From Lichenostomus cassidix (lineage: Eukaryota > Chordata > Aves > Passeriformes > Meliphagidae), in assembly GCA_008360975.2 (NCBI GenBank), contig CM039181.1, forward strand, positions 2,154,380 to 2,218,379: a stretch of DNA of 64,000 nt. Direction: 5' to 3'. The notes below the pieces were generated by a model. That model worked only from the letters and a program-made list of their open reading frames with translations, searched no databases and was not told the origin of the DNA. The translations under genes and the position numbers were made by a program. Within the stretch, counting starts at the first letter, position 1; the number at the start of each line of letters is the position of its first letter. Positions 52,683-64,000 of the stretch are shown here, piece by piece.

Positions 52683-53010
52683 GTAGACACTGACAGACAT
52701 TGATGAGGTCCTTTCTCAGTTGTCTCTTCTCCAGGCTGAACAGACCCAGCTCCCTCAGCCTTTCCTTGAAAGAGAGCTGCTCCAGTTTAAAGCCCTCTCA
52801 AAGATCCCTTTTCCCTCCTGATACAGGTGGACTCCATTTGTTGCCAGCAAGCTCAGTGTTGTATAAACTGACCCACGATCAAAAACCACAAAATGCTGCT
52901 GTTTACACCAGTCTTGAAGCCAGGTGTTCAGCTGCACGATTTTCCTGCTTCTTGCTCCATCATTCCCTGCAACTGGCAGGACAGAAAAGAACACAACTCA
53001 TGCTCCAGAT
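52683..53010 (-). mobile_element. Inverted CR1 segment with ORF1 esterase-domain remnant
   Basis: Read on the minus strand, 52994-52755 keeps an open frame with LNTWLQDWC, then FDRGSVY, then GVHLYQEGKGIF and RALN. These are the conserved blocks of the C-terminal part of the esterase-like domain of CR1-type ORF1 proteins. The frame runs directly into AAGGCTGAGGGAGCTGGGTC and CAGCCTGGAGAAGAGACAAC, which belong to the CR1 region before the 3' tail, and stops near GGACCTCATCAATGTCTGTC (about 52690). ORF2 is missing between the two parts, so the element is internally deleted or a composite. It is not an active gene. The plus-strand open frames across it are shadows. Confidence 0.7.
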
Positions 53011-53107
53011 CCCTTGAGCAGTTTTCCCAAGGCCCTGAGGTCCCTCTTGATTGTCCTTATCCTTCTTGCTGTACTTTGTTGCTACCCACTCAGAAAACCA
53101 AATGGTA

Positions 53108-53395
53108 AGATGAAATAGAGAAGATGAAGCCATGCTCTTCCTGGAGGGATAGCACAGGAGATGACAGATATAAAATGGAACACAGAAAATTCCAATTACA
53201 GATCAGGAATATCCTTTTCCTGACGAGGTGCATCAAATGGCACAACAGGCTGCCAAGAGACTGTTGCATCTCCATCCTTGAAGATACTAAAAATGCAACT
53301 GGACAAGGCCTTGAGCAAGCTGCTCTAATTAGTGATGCTCTCAGCAGGTGGCTGGACAGAGGTCTACTCCAACCTAAAATATGCTGCAATTCTTA
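53108..53395 (+). mobile_element. CR1 3'-end segment in plus orientation
   Basis: Landmarks in order: GATGAAGCCATGCTCTTCCT, AATGGAACACAGAAAATTCC, GGCACAACAGGCTGCCAAGA, TGTTGCATCTCCATCCTTGA, CTTGAGCAAGCTGCTCTAAT and GGACAGAGGTCTACTCCAAC. This is the distal CR1 3' region. It begins at the consensus point where the adjacent opposite-strand segment (52683 side) stops, so the two probably belong to one element with an inverted 5' part. Confidence 0.8.
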
Positions 53396-56300
53396 TGACT
53401 TGGAATTTCCATCACATCATTTTAGAGTTTCAAAGTTAAGACTTTCCAGAAGAAGAGGGAAATAAGTTCCAAAATGCCTCCTACTTGACATATATGATGT
53501 AGTTGCTTAGCTCCATTAGAGCCCTTTGAAGATTTAAACTCAGAACAAGCTCTGCAGTGTCCTGATGATGACAAAGCTATGGGATCAGTTCACCTAGAAG
53601 GACATTGTCTATCTTCCCCCTTTAACTCAACCTGAACTTCCACTGCTGCTCCTGTTCACCTAAGGCTGCATGTTTGTGGCATGTCTTGGAATGAAAATGC
53701 CAAAATAACAGTATTGTGATTCCACTACAGGAACTAATTTATGCATATATTGTTGGAATTAGGCAAAATCAAGGGATGGAAGAAAAGTAGTTTATTTCCT
53801 GATGAATACCGCTAAGAATTATTTTCTCACATTTAAATTCCAAGCAGTGTTGCAAATAAGATATTTAATATTATAATATTTTTATATTGCTTTTTATATC
53901 AAACATAGAAATATAAAGCTTCTGCTTAGGACTGGACTACTAATGACAAACCTTTACTTGGAAATTTTAAAAATAACTGTAAATACATGAACTGAGTTTC
54001 TCTCTTATTGCTCCTCTACAGGAAAAAAGTGTTTGAAAGGATGGAAACTTCTAGAGCAAATGGCTGTTGTAATGACTGAAAAACAAACCATTTACTTTTC
54101 TGTGGGGAACCACTCCAACATCCTGCAGTCCTGAGCTGGTTTGTCATGGTGCTATTATACAATCCTCTCCCACCTCATGAGGTTATGGCTCAGATCCTAG
54201 GGCAAACATTTCTACATCATTGTAAAAAGTATGAACAACTAAGTGGTTTAACCACGGGGTCCTGTGAGAAAATAAATGAGCAGTGCAGACAAATCAGTTG
54301 TGTCAGGAGTGCTTTTGTCTAAAACCTCCAGAGCTGTAAGCAGAACTAGCAATGATAGGAACAGGATGTCAGATTCAAATTTTGCTTATTAAAAACACCA
54401 TGTGCCCTTGCAGGTACCTTCTTCATGCATGTGCAACAAAAATGCTGGAGTGAAAAAAACTGGTTTAAACTCCACAACTCAATAGCTTTCCTGATTTTTT
54501 TCCAGAATGTACCTTCGTTTTCTTTTTGGCAGATTTCATAAAATTACTCCTGGCCCTCCAATTATACCTTCCCCAAAGCCCCCACACCTTGTCAAAACCC
54601 TTAACAATGCTCTTCTTTTCTCCCAATAGTCACCATGCAAAAGAACAGTTCCAAACCCTTCAGACTAGTGTCAATTGTCAAAATGACTCAAGAGCACCAC
54701 ACACTCTCCAGCTCCTGACTGAAAGCCAGGAATGACTGTGGAGAAGTTGCCTCTGCAGACCAGAGTCTGTGAACTGCAAGTCTAAAGCATAACATCTGCA
54801 AGGGTAGTGCATCTAAAAAACCCAAACTTCCCCTGGTTATATATTAGGCCACAGTGAATTTTTAAAGAATCACCAAGTTCCTCACTCATGAAGGTATTGC
54901 TTCAAAGCACTCTTTCACCTGTAGGTTCCTGAAAGTAAGTTATTTTAAGTTCACTGATGCTCACTGCAGGCCACACTGGTAGCTTGTTTGTGCACTTCAA
55001 CCCTAAAGATCAAATGAATAGATTTTACTCAAATTATTATTACATGAGAAAAATCAGAAATGATGCTGATCCACAAAGTTTAGAGGAATGTCAGAGACAT
55101 ATTCTGGAACATAGCTGGTAAAGCCTACAGGAGTGCTGCCCAGGTCTTTATTGTGGAATTCCATATATAAATTTAAAACCCACAGATTTAACTACAGAGA
55201 TTGTTTATAATATATTTTACAGAATGTTTTTATTTGAAAGCTTGCACGAAGTTCTATGTTATAATGAGAGTACATACCTTTCTTAAGCATTTCTGCAGGA
55301 CAGCTAGTGTTCTGGTAACCATTACCCTGGCAAGTTTTTGAAACCAATTTTTATTCATGGGGATCACACATCTCTGTATCTCTAGGCAAGCTCTCCAATA
55401 AACAGCAGATAGCAGCTCATAAGCTGTGCATTCTCTCTATTAATCTAGTCTGCCTCATATGCTCATTGCAGTAACTCACTCAAAGAGTTTGCAACAAATC
55501 TGTTCCTTCACCAGACAAACAGTGACATCAGTGATTAGTTTCTCATTTTTTGCAGAATATTTGCGTGGGGTAATTTTGGTTTTGCTAACCAGTCTAAACA
55601 AGCTTTATTAATCTTTTAATGTGGAGTTTAAAAAGCCCCACATAAAGTAAATATTAATGTAATGACTGTACTTGTGACGAATGGGTATGTGGTGGAGGCA
55701 GTGTGTCAGTGCATGAAAGGAGTTATCCCATTTTAATCTAAGTTGAATGTTTCACTGGAAGCACATGCAAAAACAACAGTTTAGAAACATTTCTACCACC
55801 AATAACATAGAAATATAATGGAAAAACTCAGGTGATTTTTCTTTCTAAGTGTGGGCTGAATTCAGTATCTCTGAAAATCACACACTTGTGAAGACCTTCA
55901 GATAGTTCTTTTCTACTTGTTAAAAACCTGCAGTGAGCCATAATCCCTGTTAATGCCCAACCAGCTCCCTGCTGGAATCTGTCAGAAACACAGGAAGAAT
56001 AATCTCTTTTATTGCAATATGATGCCCTGTGTAACTACCTTGAATATATCTACACCTGCCTGGAATATACACCTACCTTGAGTGTATTCCTACCTTGAAC
56101 ATCAAACTGGCACAAATCTCAACTGCATAGATATGAAAACCATTCCTGTTCCTACAATTCTGTACATGCTGGAGCCTTTGTTTTTGTGACTAATGAAATC
56201 TGCGTGCTTTGAATTTGTGTTCTCCATCTTCCAAGCATGGCCTTCAACCCTGTAATAATCTCTTTCTGCAGCCTGCCTCCCCCATGGTGTCTCCAGGCAA

Positions 56301-58409
56301 GAGTCAGCTGGGACCAGTGTGAAAGTATGTATGTTGTGAATGGCCAGCCATATGTGTGTGCTACAGCCAAACAAAATATATCACAGCTCAATTCTCCTTG
56401 CCTTTCCCTGTGTGGGAGCTCTACTTTGGGCTCTTTTCGCCTCTACCCAGCTGTGGATGCTAATTAAGTTCCTATAAATTACAAAATCTTTGAGACTTCT
56501 TTTCCTCTGTCAAATTTGGTTGAAATGGTCAATAAATTGAAAAGTTACGGGGTAGGAACTCCAGCTCAGCTAAGCTGATGGATAGCACTGTCATTTAAAC
56601 TCTTTTTCAGAGTCCAAACTAATACATTTTGGTTTTTATTTTATTTCGTTGGAATTGTAGGAGTTTGGATGCAGACTCTCAATATATCCTTGCGCTAAAT
56701 AAATGACTCTTCCTAAAAATTTTGACATGTGTTTTACTAAGCAAAGTGTAAAAGGCATCTCAGGTTTTGCTAAGGTTGGAAATACATACCAACATTTTAT
56801 TGATCTTGTGATTACTTTAAATTTGTGCAATTTAAGAATCAACACTAAGCACTACAGATAAGGTTCATCTTAGAAAATCTATACAAGAATCTGAAGGCAA
56901 ACCCCCTAAATTACCTACATTATATCCTACAGAACAGGCAAATATTTCTATCAAATACGGAACAAGCTTTGTCTGACACCAATGATGAACTCCTGTTTCG
57001 TTGTGACTGTTTGCCTGAAATGTCTCCTTCCCTTTCCACTTCAGCTTCACTCCACACCTTGCTCATCTTACCCTCAACTACCTTATTCTGTCCCCCTTCC
57101 CTTTGTTATTCTGTTTGGCTCTCCTTTCCAAAAGAAATCCACTTGCATATGCTCAGCTTCACAAAGCTTCGAACACAACCACTTCAGTCTCTGCTTTTGT
57201 CTCAGTCTTTCTTCCTGGTCTGAAGCAAGAAAGTTTCTCAGTCCATTGATACCTCTGAAAACTGACTGGCAAAATCCCATTTAGGAATTTACATACAAGA
57301 TGCATCCTACTGCAAAACCTTAAAAGCTAGTCATGATCCCTTGGCTCAGCAAAATCATTTGTAGGCCATCTGCTCATGTATATCTACATACACCTTTCCT
57401 AGCTGAAGTGATTTGGAAGTCTTCCAATCTTTGTCTATTGTGACTGTGTTATTACAATAAATATAGTAAAGGCATTCTTTTATCCAGCAATTTTTAGTTT
57501 TGGAAAGTATATGCCAGTGTTTTGACCACAGACCTTTTATTGTTACATGACCCACTACTTCAGCTGCATTTGCCTGCAGCTTCAAAGAGCTGTTAATAGC
57601 AAATCCCCCTCCCCTCTATACATGCTGTTCTTGGCAAAAAAAGGAGTTATGTACAGATACAAATTCCTAGATGCTAAAGTGATGTGAGCTGCTCAGTATC
57701 ATCTCAACACAGACTGTCTGGGACTGCCCAGAGCCCAGCTCTGGCTGTATACACGAATGGATCTGTGTCTACATGATATAAACAGTGTTGATAGCAACTC
57801 TAAAAAAAAAACACTCAACGAAACCTCAAGACTATTTGTGCTTGTTCTGAAATTAATTTTAAAAGCTGCTGCATATAAAAGAAATAGTAACCCAGTGTTT
57901 TTCTTTTTGTGCCTTGCTTTCATCTTTGAATCCAGGCAAAAACCTGCCATGGTAACTGCTGGAGGGAAGAGTTGAAAGGGCATTTCCTTTGACAACCAAC
58001 AGAACTTTGCTACCCCAAATTAAATAAAAGTCAAGAATTTTTTCTGTATGGCCAATTATTAGGGTTGACATGCACCTAGAAGAGGCCTGCCTCAATATCC
58101 ACACAAACACACAGACATCACATTCCTGTCTGTCCACACCGTCTGTGCGTGTGGTCTGCAGCCACAGGATTCCTGTCCATCCTCACTGTCCCTCTGTTTG
58201 GCCCACAGAATTCCTGCAGCACATGTGCAATTCAGAGCTGCACAGATGATTCCTGTCCATCCCTCTGCTCTTGCATGCAGTACACAACCAAGGAGAACCA
58301 CAATAAACCAACACTTTTTTTCTTTTTTTCTTGTTCTTCCATCAGAAGTTGATTTTTCCTATTAAATCTATATCAAAGCTTAGATTCTATGTATTTTTGT
58401 CTTCTCAAG

Positions 58410-58445
58410 AAAAAAAACAAACAAAAAAACCCCAAAAAAACCCCA
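58410..58445. repeat. A/C-rich low-complexity tract
   Basis: AAAAAAAACAAACAAAAAAA followed by CCCCAAAAAAACCCC. It resembles the tract at 19752-19831. Confidence 0.85.
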
Positions 58446-59015
58446 GTGATTTATTTTGTTACTCCCAAAATAACACAGCAAAATTGAAAATATGTAACAC
58501 ATTCTATCTTATAGATTTTCATTACATATTCTAGGTGTACAATTCTTTCCATCATTCATTCCTCCTTCAAGTAAAGAACATATCACTAACACATTCAGTC
58601 ATACAACTGTTAATCTGCAATCTACTTGAAACCTTCTGCATATTTAGTTTATGAACCCAATCAGTCACCTCATATCTCTGACTTCACCTTCTCCTTACAC
58701 GTTTTTGGAACACACCTTGAGTCATCTATCACCTCACCAGTTATGGGTCTTACACAAATTAGAACCAATATTAAAGCTGGAAAAATGCCTTTCAGCTTTC
58801 TGCCACGGCTTTTCTACTGACTATTGATATGAGAATTGTTTTTTATATGAGATAGTTGGTAATGTCGCAGTTTGTGAGGCTTTTCATCCAAAGACAAAGA
58901 ATGACAAAGAAAGTTTTACTTTATAGCTTTAGTATGAAACTGATTAGTGTGTTGTGTGTTCTCTGAGGAATAATACCAGTAAATGTAGGAAGAGAGAAGC
59001 ATAATGGACCAAGCT

Positions 59016-59039
59016 GAATGGAGTTTTGAATGGAGTTTT
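59016..59039. repeat. Exact tandem duplication of 12 bp
   Basis: Two perfect copies of GAATGGAGTTTT. Confidence 0.9.
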
Positions 59040-61927
59040 GCAAAAGGGACATGTGTGTCTCCCAGACAATTGTCATAGTCAGGTAAAACAGCCCAGATGA
59101 ACAGGAATAATTTAGTATAGAAAAACCTGCATCCAATCAATGATATACCAGTAAGGATGCTCACACACCCATCTTCACCAAGCTCAAACAAGTAATTCAA
59201 AATCTTCCTGAATGTGAAACTTTAGTGTGAAATTTCTATTTCTTCACCAAAAAAAATCTATTTTTGGGTTCATCTCATCAAGACTTTTTACATGGAATTC
59301 TCTTTTTACAGTGGAATTCCCTCTGTCACCAACACTTCAGAGTTCCCTAAACAATGGGTCTAAATGATACAATTTAAATGTAATCATAAACTCACTGTAT
59401 TTTCTGGTCATCCTTCAGACATCATCAATTCAAAGACCAAGAGTGATGCCAAACCAGCCCAGCCACAAGGACCAATGGCTGGAAAGTCTCAAATATTTTA
59501 CCCCTGATGCACATCCTGCCACTGGACAACAATCAGGGAGCAGTCATGCACAGGTCCTTCCCAGCTACCCCACAAACCATGGAAGTTAAGCAAAAGATGT
59601 ACCCATAATTGTATTTCTTGACTGAACAACTATTGGCAATCCTGAGCTGTTCTAAACCACTCTTTCTGAGATTTTGCATTTACCTCATGACTCATCAGCT
59701 AAGACAAATATTGTCACGAACTGTTTTCAACACAAAATTTCTAGCAAAGAAGAAACAGAATTAATTACACACTCTGTTGAATGTATGGATCATAAAGATC
59801 TGTTCTAAGATATTCTCTTTATTTAACTCTAGACCACTGTGTAGCAGACCAGTGGTTTGGGTCACAGTAACTACGGGAAACCACTGTATGGTACAGCTGT
59901 GATGTCAAATGACAGTGACTATTTTTACACTGCACCAATAGAAATACTATTCACAGACAAAGAATGATTATTTTTCAGGCCCAAATTAGATCTTCTAGTG
60001 CAGTCTTCTGAAGAAACCCAAGCTCCCCGAGCATTCTCACCTCTTTAGTAGTGCTAACAAGCCTGGTTCTCCCAAGGCAGGCCTAACAATCTTCCCTGCT
60101 ATCCAACACCATCAAGCTGGTCACTTACAGAAATGGGATGCAAGGTCTCTCAACTGCTAACCTCGACTTGCCTAGTAATCCTGATTTTCTAGAGAGGTAA
60201 CATTGCTTAAATAACTTCCTATAGGAGTCTTGAATGAAAGCTGCTGTATATGCGGCACCTAAGTGCTGTTGGCAATTATCCAATTAATTTGTTTATTTGT
60301 GTCAACTTTTAGTCCCTTAAAAAGCTGGAAAACTAGAATATTAAAATCTTAATATATTCTTAAAAATGGTGGACTATTCCTAATAGAGTGAAACAGGTTT
60401 TTGAAATCTGAGTTCAAACTTGGGAAATATTAGTCCTTTTCTTAAAGGTTACAAATGTCTAGAGAGAAAGGGTACCAAGTACTGTCAGCTGAGTTCCACA
60501 AGACCTCTATAAATTTTAAAGCCCTGTCTCTCAGTGAGGCAAAAAAGATGCACTCACAGGGTTCTAACAGGCAACTTCCCTTCCCTGGCATTGTGCATTA
60601 TTATTTACTCATGTAAGGGGCAAAGGGTAAAGGTAAAAGGAGGAGGGAGAGGGGAATGAGTGTAAGTAATACCAGGGAAAGATGAAATGCTGCCCCAGAA
60701 AAGGCTGCTGACACTGCACTGAGTGCTGTTACTGTGCTAATAGATGATTAAAAATGATGGGAAAAAAGTCTGGAACACATGGCAGGGAGAAGGTGCTTTC
60801 TCTGAATCTGTGCAGGGCTGTGCTGTGCCTCAGGAAGTGGTGCTCAAGGGCACAGCAAACCTTGCTCTCTGCCTGCTCAGCTGCTGCCAGGGGCTGGGGC
60901 TGCTCCTGGCAGAGAACTCCCCCTTGACAGAAACAATTACTGAGGAGCAAAGCCTGGCAAAACAAGCAATGCTGTGATTGATAATCTGGGTGGATTACAG
61001 GCCTTCGACAAAAGCCACGATGCTTAAATTTGACAGCTGGCAATGCTTGATGAGAGCCAATTAGTGGATATATATTCACTTCAGCCAGGAGTTTCTCCTG
61101 TTTCTAGTCCAACAGCTTCCTGAATAGGAAGTGTAGAGAGTGATTTCCGCCACTTCTGCCTGCTCACATGTGTGCCAACTACACTGCCAGTACGGCTAAG
61201 AATACTATAGAAACGACATATTTTGGCACATTTGTGTATTAAATCCAGTAACTGAAAAGCTGCAAGTGACCCCTCCAGACATTGGTGGTACAAGAACCTG
61301 GAAAAAGGTGACTTTATACTGACTCTACAGACCATGCAGTGGATTGGTGAGGCTGTGACTGCACTGCTTATTGAACAAGTCCACTGCAGTTCTTGAAATG
61401 CTTCATTATTCCTTGAAAAGTTTCTGGCAAAGTACGTGAATCTGTCTGTTCTTCATTTCACATAGGTTAACCTGGCATTCAGAGAACACCAGAATTCAAA
61501 GTACCTTCTGTTCTGCCCAGAAGAAACCTCTGACACAACACCTTCAAATTCATCTGCCTGTTTTTAGATTTCTTATCACACAGGTTTTCCTTCCCTATTT
61601 TTGCATATATTTGCACTCTTGCCACTGCCTAATACTGTGGTAAAGAGATCAATAAACAAGGATGTATACAAGTGCCCTGGATCTCATCACTCATTTCAAG
61701 GATTACCTTTACTTTCTCAGGTATAAAGAAGCCAACACCTCAGACAACCTACACACATATTCCTGACAATCTACATAGGTATTCCTAGCATTCCTAAGTC
61801 CCCTTCTGACAACATTTTGAGCAATCCCTCCAGTCACTGAACTCCAGAGGGGACCATCACACTGCTGGAACCTTTCAGAGAACAACAGGGCTTCTGTCAC
61901 AGCAACAGCACTACATTTAGCAATTAC

Positions 61928-62000
61928 CTGCAGTGATTGCATCCGTGTCATCTGAAGAAGAAATTCGTTTGCTAACAGGATAATCACTCTCATCACACAT
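61928..62000 (-). CDS. Candidate first coding exon (weak)
   Basis: On the minus strand an ATG at 61998-62000 with a good context (GAAACCATGT, A at -3) opens a short frame, MCDESDYPVSKRISSSDD and on to AITA. It runs into the donor CTGCAG|GTAATT after 24 codons plus one base. An in-frame TGA lies 12 nt upstream of the ATG, so this would be a 5' UTR plus start-codon exon, perhaps an alternative promoter of the gene that ends at 30432. The peptide is acidic and serine-rich with an RxxS-type site, a plausible disordered N-terminus. Against it: there is no CpG island, and its phase-1 end would need an intervening exon before the phase-0 exon at 51161. A 24-nt microexon is an alternative, since TTTCTTCTTCAG directly precedes the second half. 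Confidence 0.25.
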
Positions 62001-64000
62001 GGTTTCAAATCAGGGCAGCCAAGGCAAAGCAAAGACTAACTGCACACCTCTCACAGTATGTATTATTTCACAGGGCAGGGTGGTAACTAAAACTGCCAGA
62101 AGTGTGGTCATGCTTATACAGCTCCACTGCAGCAAGAGGAAAACATTTGCCTGTCAGTCTCCTTTGACCTGTTTTACATTCTCTTGTTATAAACAGAAAT
62201 GACTCCAGCCAGTGGAACTCCACTTTGGAAAAGTTCACAGCAGAGGAGTGTCAGGTGTCAGTGTGCAGGGTTTCCAGGGAAACAAGTAACAGTGGAAAAA
62301 TATAATTTTTGGGGTGAGAAGCTACTCTGGAATCTACAATTCTTTCCTTTTTCTCATGATCCCACGAACCACATGTACTTGGGAAATGAGTCTTTGCAGA
62401 ACTTGGCCTCATAAAGAAAGTCAGTCAAAATCTTACAGGGAAGAGGCACAAAGTAGAACAGAGACAACAGCTTTGGTACTTGCTTGCTTAGATTAAATGT
62501 ATACTAAATATTGCATAAATATTAACTATTATTACCACTTAATTATTATTAGTCGCTATTTGGCCATTGCCAAATAATTCCTCTCCTTTTGTGGGAATGG
62601 TAAATAACAGCTCCTCAAATTCAAGCTGGCCCACAGAGGAAGGCACAATCTCAATGAGGATACAGAAGCACAAGAGAACAACAGGTATTAGAGATTCCTC
62701 TGAATGGCAAGCAGGCTGACTACAAAACCCATACTTACCCTAGCATAAGGGTTATTTAGGCATAGGCAGCATAGTAAAACATATGCAGTATTAATCTAAC
62801 CTGAAGTCATACCACTTCAAATAAAAATTTTGAGATCCTGTCATCAATAACACTAAGTCAAGCTAGCTCCTGGTAACTTTTGCTACAGTATATTATAAAA
62901 GAATCCAGAATAATTATGAAATACTATATAATAATACAAGCAAATATGGTGATTTACAAACAATTAATTTGAATAACACTCCAAGCTGTCAGAAAACACT
63001 AATACTGTTCAGAACCTCCTAAACATTTCAACACTGTTACTTCACATTTATGGTATAGCAGTGACAGAGATGCAGGTCAAATCAGATACCCACACTGTAC
63101 AAATACAGAAAATGACAGTTTTGCTACAAACAGCTCCTAGCAGAAAACCCCAAACTTTTGAGACTCAAAGCCCACAGACAGGAAAACCTCAGCCCATTCA
63201 GATATGCCTTTACCACTCTAAACTGGGGAATAGTGCTTTGCTCTGTTACAATAAATACAACCTGATATTAAAACTTAGCTTGACAAGAATGACAAATGGC
63301 AAAGAGGCTGTGGATGTGCTGCCACAAAGCAGCCCAAAGCTCCCTGTCAGCCCCAGTGTGACACATGGCAGGGCTCTCTCCACATCTGGACGTGGTTACA
63401 CAACCTCCAGCTCGGAGCTCCTGCGTCAGCCTGGCCTCTCTGCTGGAGCAACCTCCCAGCCACTGCTTCTGCATGAACTACCCACGCAGACAGAGTGCCC
63501 CGGCAGGGTAAATTGGGACCACATTAGCTGCTGACCCTCACCCTGCCACTGCCCTGCCTGTCTGATGGCAGAGGAAATCCCCACACAAACTGACAACCCA
63601 TAGGAAACAGGCAGCTCTGTTTACTGGAGAGCCTCGTTAGGAAATGGGCTCTATATTGAGGCACATTCCTGCAATTCAGAGCCTAGAAACTCTAAATTAA
63701 AACAACATTGATGCCATATCCTCTTTCCAAAACGCTTCTCTTCATCCAAACTTTAATGCACATACTTAGAGAAATTAAAGAACCAAAATGTCTTTGGCAG
63801 GACTCCTTCCCTCTCTTGTGCAGCAGTACCCTTCCTGTGTGAGCCACCAGGAACGTGACAGTGTTGGGAAAGGAGAGAGCACAAGGAATGGCAGCAGAAC
63901 CCTCCAGATTCTGGATAACCTTCCCTTGATGAATCTATGTGTCTTCACTGATATTTTTAAATGAATAAAAATCACCTGAAACCGTTGGAAGATTTTTTTT

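Larger units (their letters stand above)
51263..64000 (-). other. Upstream intron(s) of the minus-strand gene, open at the right edge
   Basis: The sequence to the right of exon 51161-51262 must hold intron sequence, because that exon has an acceptor and no start codon. It includes the rearranged CR1 copy at 52683-53395, a (TG)n tract, an A/C-rich tract and a candidate ATG-bearing exon at 61928-62000. The rest is AT-rich with no exon I can support. The G+C-richer patch at 63300-63530 keeps an open plus-strand frame but has no convincing exon boundaries. Confidence 0.6.

Noticed and set aside
61709..62032. 107-codon minus-strand open frame
   Set aside because: Different reading frame from the candidate exon at 61928-62000; no motif recognised and no repeat-protein similarity I could support.
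63061..63534. 157-codon plus-strand open frame in a G+C-richer patch
   Set aside because: No clear acceptor or donor pair and no recognisable domain; Ser/Thr/Pro-rich translation is typical of chance frames.

Overview
The window looks like a piece of a bird genome, probably a songbird. The support is several degenerate CR1 LINE 3' ends, an LTR whose layout resembles avian alpharetroviruses, many A/C-rich tracts, one sharp CpG island, and small exons separated by multi-kilobase AT-rich introns. No bacterial-style operon, CRISPR array, rRNA or convincing tRNA is visible. Almost every open frame in the window is chance or comes from repeats.

The one well-supported protein-coding gene lies on the minus strand and enters from beyond the right edge. 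Its last three coding exons are 51161-51262, 39370-39558 and 30432-30569. All three introns seen here (one entering the first exon, two between exons) are phase 0. Both donors (CAG|GTAATG, CAG|GTGAGT) and all three acceptors are good, and the exons are far richer in G+C than the surrounding introns. Joined, they encode the final 142 residues of a helical, probably coiled-coil protein. It ends in a helix that resembles the Rab11-FIP Rab-binding domain, followed by a short acidic tail and TGA. I could not name the gene. A possible further-upstream exon with an ATG (61928-62000) is listed at low confidence.

A strong CpG island at about 11.64-12.96 kb marks a promoter. Within about 50 bp it holds a minus-strand splice donor (ATGCAG|GTAAGG at 12088) and a plus-strand donor (GGCAG|GTGAGC at 12136). 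It may therefore start a second minus-strand gene leaving through the left edge, a plus-strand transcript, or both. A canonical plus-strand AATAAA with a downstream GU-rich element at 18995-19030 could end a plus-strand noncoding transcript. A degenerate minisatellite of about 40 bp period abuts the island on its left.

The rest is intron or intergenic DNA. It holds CR1 fragments at 4.3, 37.6, 52.7-53.0 and 53.1-53.4 kb, a probable solo LTR at 24.7 kb, two AATAAA-plus-poly(A) retroposition scars (15.6 and 38.1 kb), simple repeats and several short exact tandem duplications. The CR1 copy at 52.7-53.4 kb appears internally inverted and keeps a recognisable piece of the ORF1 esterase-like domain. 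I found no clear previously undescribed system. The most useful leads are the unidentified Rab-binding-like C-terminus, the possible two-way promoter and the rearranged CR1.
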